Assembly: GCA_900550635.1 (NCBI GenBank)
Contig: URSZ01000130.1
Location: 1 to 6,098 of the forward strand
From: an uncultured Prevotella sp.
Lineage (GTDB): Bacteria > Bacteroidota > Bacteroidia > Bacteroidales > Bacteroidaceae
Reading direction: 5' to 3'
Length of the DNA stretch: 6,098 nucleotides
Made by a program: the position numbers and the translations under genes. Below the pieces are notes generated by a model. That model was not told where the DNA came from and did not search any database. It saw only the letters and a program-made list of their open reading frames with translations. This document shows, one piece after another, positions 4,640 to 6,098 of this stretch; position 1 is the stretch's first letter, and every line of letters starts with the position of its first letter.

Positions 4640-6098
4640 TTATGAAAGTCCGAATTTCTCAATGTCATCTTCTGCTGTACCTATTCCGCTTATGCCGAAG
4701 TTGTTTACGAGCACCGCGGCAACGTTGGGCGAGAGGAATGCGGGGAGCGTAGGGCCGAGGTGTATGTTCTTCACTCCCAAGCTGAGCAGCGCAAGCAGCA
4801 CGATTACGGCTTTCTGCTCGTACCAGGCTATGTTGTAGACAATGGGCAGCTCGTTTATGTCGTTCAGCCCGAACACTTCCTTCAGCTTCAGCGCTATCAC
4901 TGCCAGCGAATAGCTGTCGTTGCACTGCCCTGCGTCGAGCACGCGGGGAATGCCGTTTATATCGCCCAGCGGCAGCTTGTTGTAGCGGTATTTAGCGCAG
5001 CCGGCGGTGAGTATCACGGTGTCGTGCGGCAGCATTCCGGCAAAGCGCGTGTAGTATTCGCGTCCGCGCATACGCCCGTCGCAGCCGGCCATGACGATGA
5101 ATTTCCTTATTGCTCCGCTCTTTACGGCTTCAACCACCTTGTCGGCCAGTTGCAGCACCTGGTTGTGGGCAAATCCGCCCGTTATCGTCCCGCTTTCTAT
5201 CCCGACGGGCGGCAGGCAGCCTGCGGCCGCCTTTATTACGGGTGAGAAGTCCTTTCGCCCGTCGGCTCCTGTTTCGATATGCCTGCAACCGGGGAAGCCG
5301 GCGGCGTTTGTGGTGAACATCCTCTCCTTGTAGGCAGCGCCGGGCAGGGGCGGCACAATGCAGTTGGTGGTAAAGAGTATCGGTCCGTTGAACGAAGCGA
5401 ATTCTTCGCGCTGTTTCCACCAGGCGTTGCCGTAGTTTCCTGCAAAGTGAGCGTATTTCTTGAAAGCGGGGTAGTAGTGGGCGGGCAACATTTCGCCGTG
5501 CGTGTAGATGTCAATGCCCGTATCCTTGGTTTGCTCGAGCAGTTCTTCGAGGTCGTGCAGGTCGTGGCCGCTTATGAGTATTCCCGGGCGGTTGCGCACG
5601 CCTATGTTCACGTTTGTGGCCTCGGGATTGCCGTAGGTGGCGGTGTTGGCCTTGTCGAGCAGGGCCATTGTGCGCACGCCTACCTCTCCGGTTTTCATTA
5701 CGAGAGCCGTTAGCTCGTCGGCCGTGAGGTTTCCGACAGTCGTAAGCGCCAGTGCGTTTTGCATGAAGGCGTGAATTTCCGCGTCGTCGTATCCCAGCCG
5801 CATGGCGTGCTCCAGATAAGCGGCCATGCCTTTAAGTCCGTACATTACAAGCTCTTTGAGCGAGCGGAGGTCTTCGTTCTCCTCGCGCAGCACGCCCACT
5901 GTTGCGGCTTTGGCGTCGTAGTCGGCGCGTGTGCCGGTCCATTCCAGTTCGTCGGCGCCCGGCAGTGCTATTCCTTCGGTTTCGGCCCGTGCCTTGAGCG
6001 CGTCGCGCATTTCGAGTCCCCTGTCAATGCGTCGCATAATGCTCTCGTCGTCGAAGTTTGCGTTTGTAATTGTGCTGAACAAGGCGTCGGTTACGAAT
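4640..6098 (-). CDS. hcp: Hybrid cluster protein (hydroxylamine reductase), N-terminus outside window
   Basis: 485 residues are visible, open to the window edge. The first residues read FVTDALFSTITNANFDD, internal to the family, so about 65 residues are missing, including the N-terminal four-cysteine [4Fe-4S] motif. A TTG at 6080-6082 is therefore not the start. All hybrid-cluster ligands known from Desulfovibrio Hcp appear in context and at family spacing: His in ISGHDLHD, Glu in THGEMLPAH, Cys in FTTNCIVPP, the probable persulfide Cys in MAGCDGRMRGREYYT, Cys in TAGCAKYRYNKL, Cys in DAGQCNDSY, then Glu and Lys in WYEQKAVIVLL. Hcp acts in the cytoplasm; it reduces hydroxylamine in vitro and is implicated in NO reduction and protein S-nitrosylation. 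It is the upstream gene of a pair with ric. In Bacteroidales hcp is commonly controlled by an HcpR-type regulator, but the promoter lies outside the window. The subclass cannot be told without the N-terminus. Confidence 0.96.
   Translation of the reverse strand, partial: FVTDALFSTITNANFDDESIMRRIDRGLEMRDALKARAETEGIALPGADELEWTGTRADYDAKAATVGVLREENEDLRSLKELVMYGLKGMAAYLEHAMRLGYDDAEIHAFMQNALALTTVGNLTADELTALVMKTGEVGVRTMALLDKANTATYGNPEATNVNIGVRNRPGILISGHDLHDLEELLEQTKDTGIDIYTHGEMLPAHYYPAFKKYAHFAGNYGNAWWKQREEFASFNGPILFTTNCIVPPLPGAAYKERMFTTNAAGFPGCRHIETGADGRKDFSPVIKAAAGCLPPVGIESGTITGGFAHNQVLQLADKVVEAVKSGAIRKFIVMAGCDGRMRGREYYTRFAGMLPHDTVILTAGCAKYRYNKLPLGDINGIPRVLDAGQCNDSYSLAVIALKLKEVFGLNDINELPIVYNIAWYEQKAVIVLLALLSLGVKNIHLGPTLPAFLSPNVAAVLVNNFGISGIGTAEDDIEKFGLS

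Noticed and set aside
6080..6082. TTG at 6080-6082 as the hcp start
   Set aside because: The residues upstream of it (FVTDA) continue the Hcp family sequence to the window edge, so it is internal.

Overview
The window looks like chromosomal DNA from a member of the Bacteroidales (Bacteroidota). The support is an outer-membrane beta-barrel fragment of the type common there, a short NfeD plus SPFH pair, a Bacteroidetes-style Vsr without the zinc-ligand cysteine, A-rich leaders with no strong Shine-Dalgarno, and a weak TAnnTTTG-like promoter. The genus cannot be fixed from the sequence.

Layout. (a) 1-1862, plus strand, GC-rich: the 3' end of an outer-membrane beta-barrel gene, then a short NfeD-family membrane protein (390-842) and an SPFH/band-7 paraslipin-like protein (858-1799). 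They are probably one transcription unit and end at a strong hairpin terminator (1822-1862). (b) 1863-3838: an accessory island between two convergent operons. Two direct repeats of 265 bp (1926-2190 and 3484-3748; 7 mismatches, no indels) bracket about 1.3 kb that turns visibly AT-rich. This cargo holds a truncated vsr (mismatch-repair endonuclease) fragment overlapping an apparently intact KilA-N domain gene. (c) 3839-6098, minus strand, GC-rich: a terminator, then ric (Fe-S cluster repair di-iron protein), preceded on its strand by hcp (hybrid cluster protein). The hcp 5' end lies outside the window. The two genes are 18 bp apart and form a nitrosative-stress operon.

How the genes work together. 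NfeD and the SPFH protein are a known membrane-microdomain pair. Hcp (NO chemistry) and Ric (repair of nitrosylated or oxidised Fe-S centres) are a known functional pair, often regulated together in anaerobes. The island looks like transferred DNA that settled between the two terminators, where it breaks neither operon.

The most unusual item is the 265-bp repeat. Its parts are a perfect AT-rich palindrome, a 21-bp tandem repeat that is a whole number of codons, GC-rich inverted segments, and an open frame in which 4 of the 5 codons differing between the copies are synonymous, including a two-base TCC/AGC serine change. Whether it is a non-autonomous mobile element, a small coding unit or a regulatory RNA locus cannot be settled from two copies.
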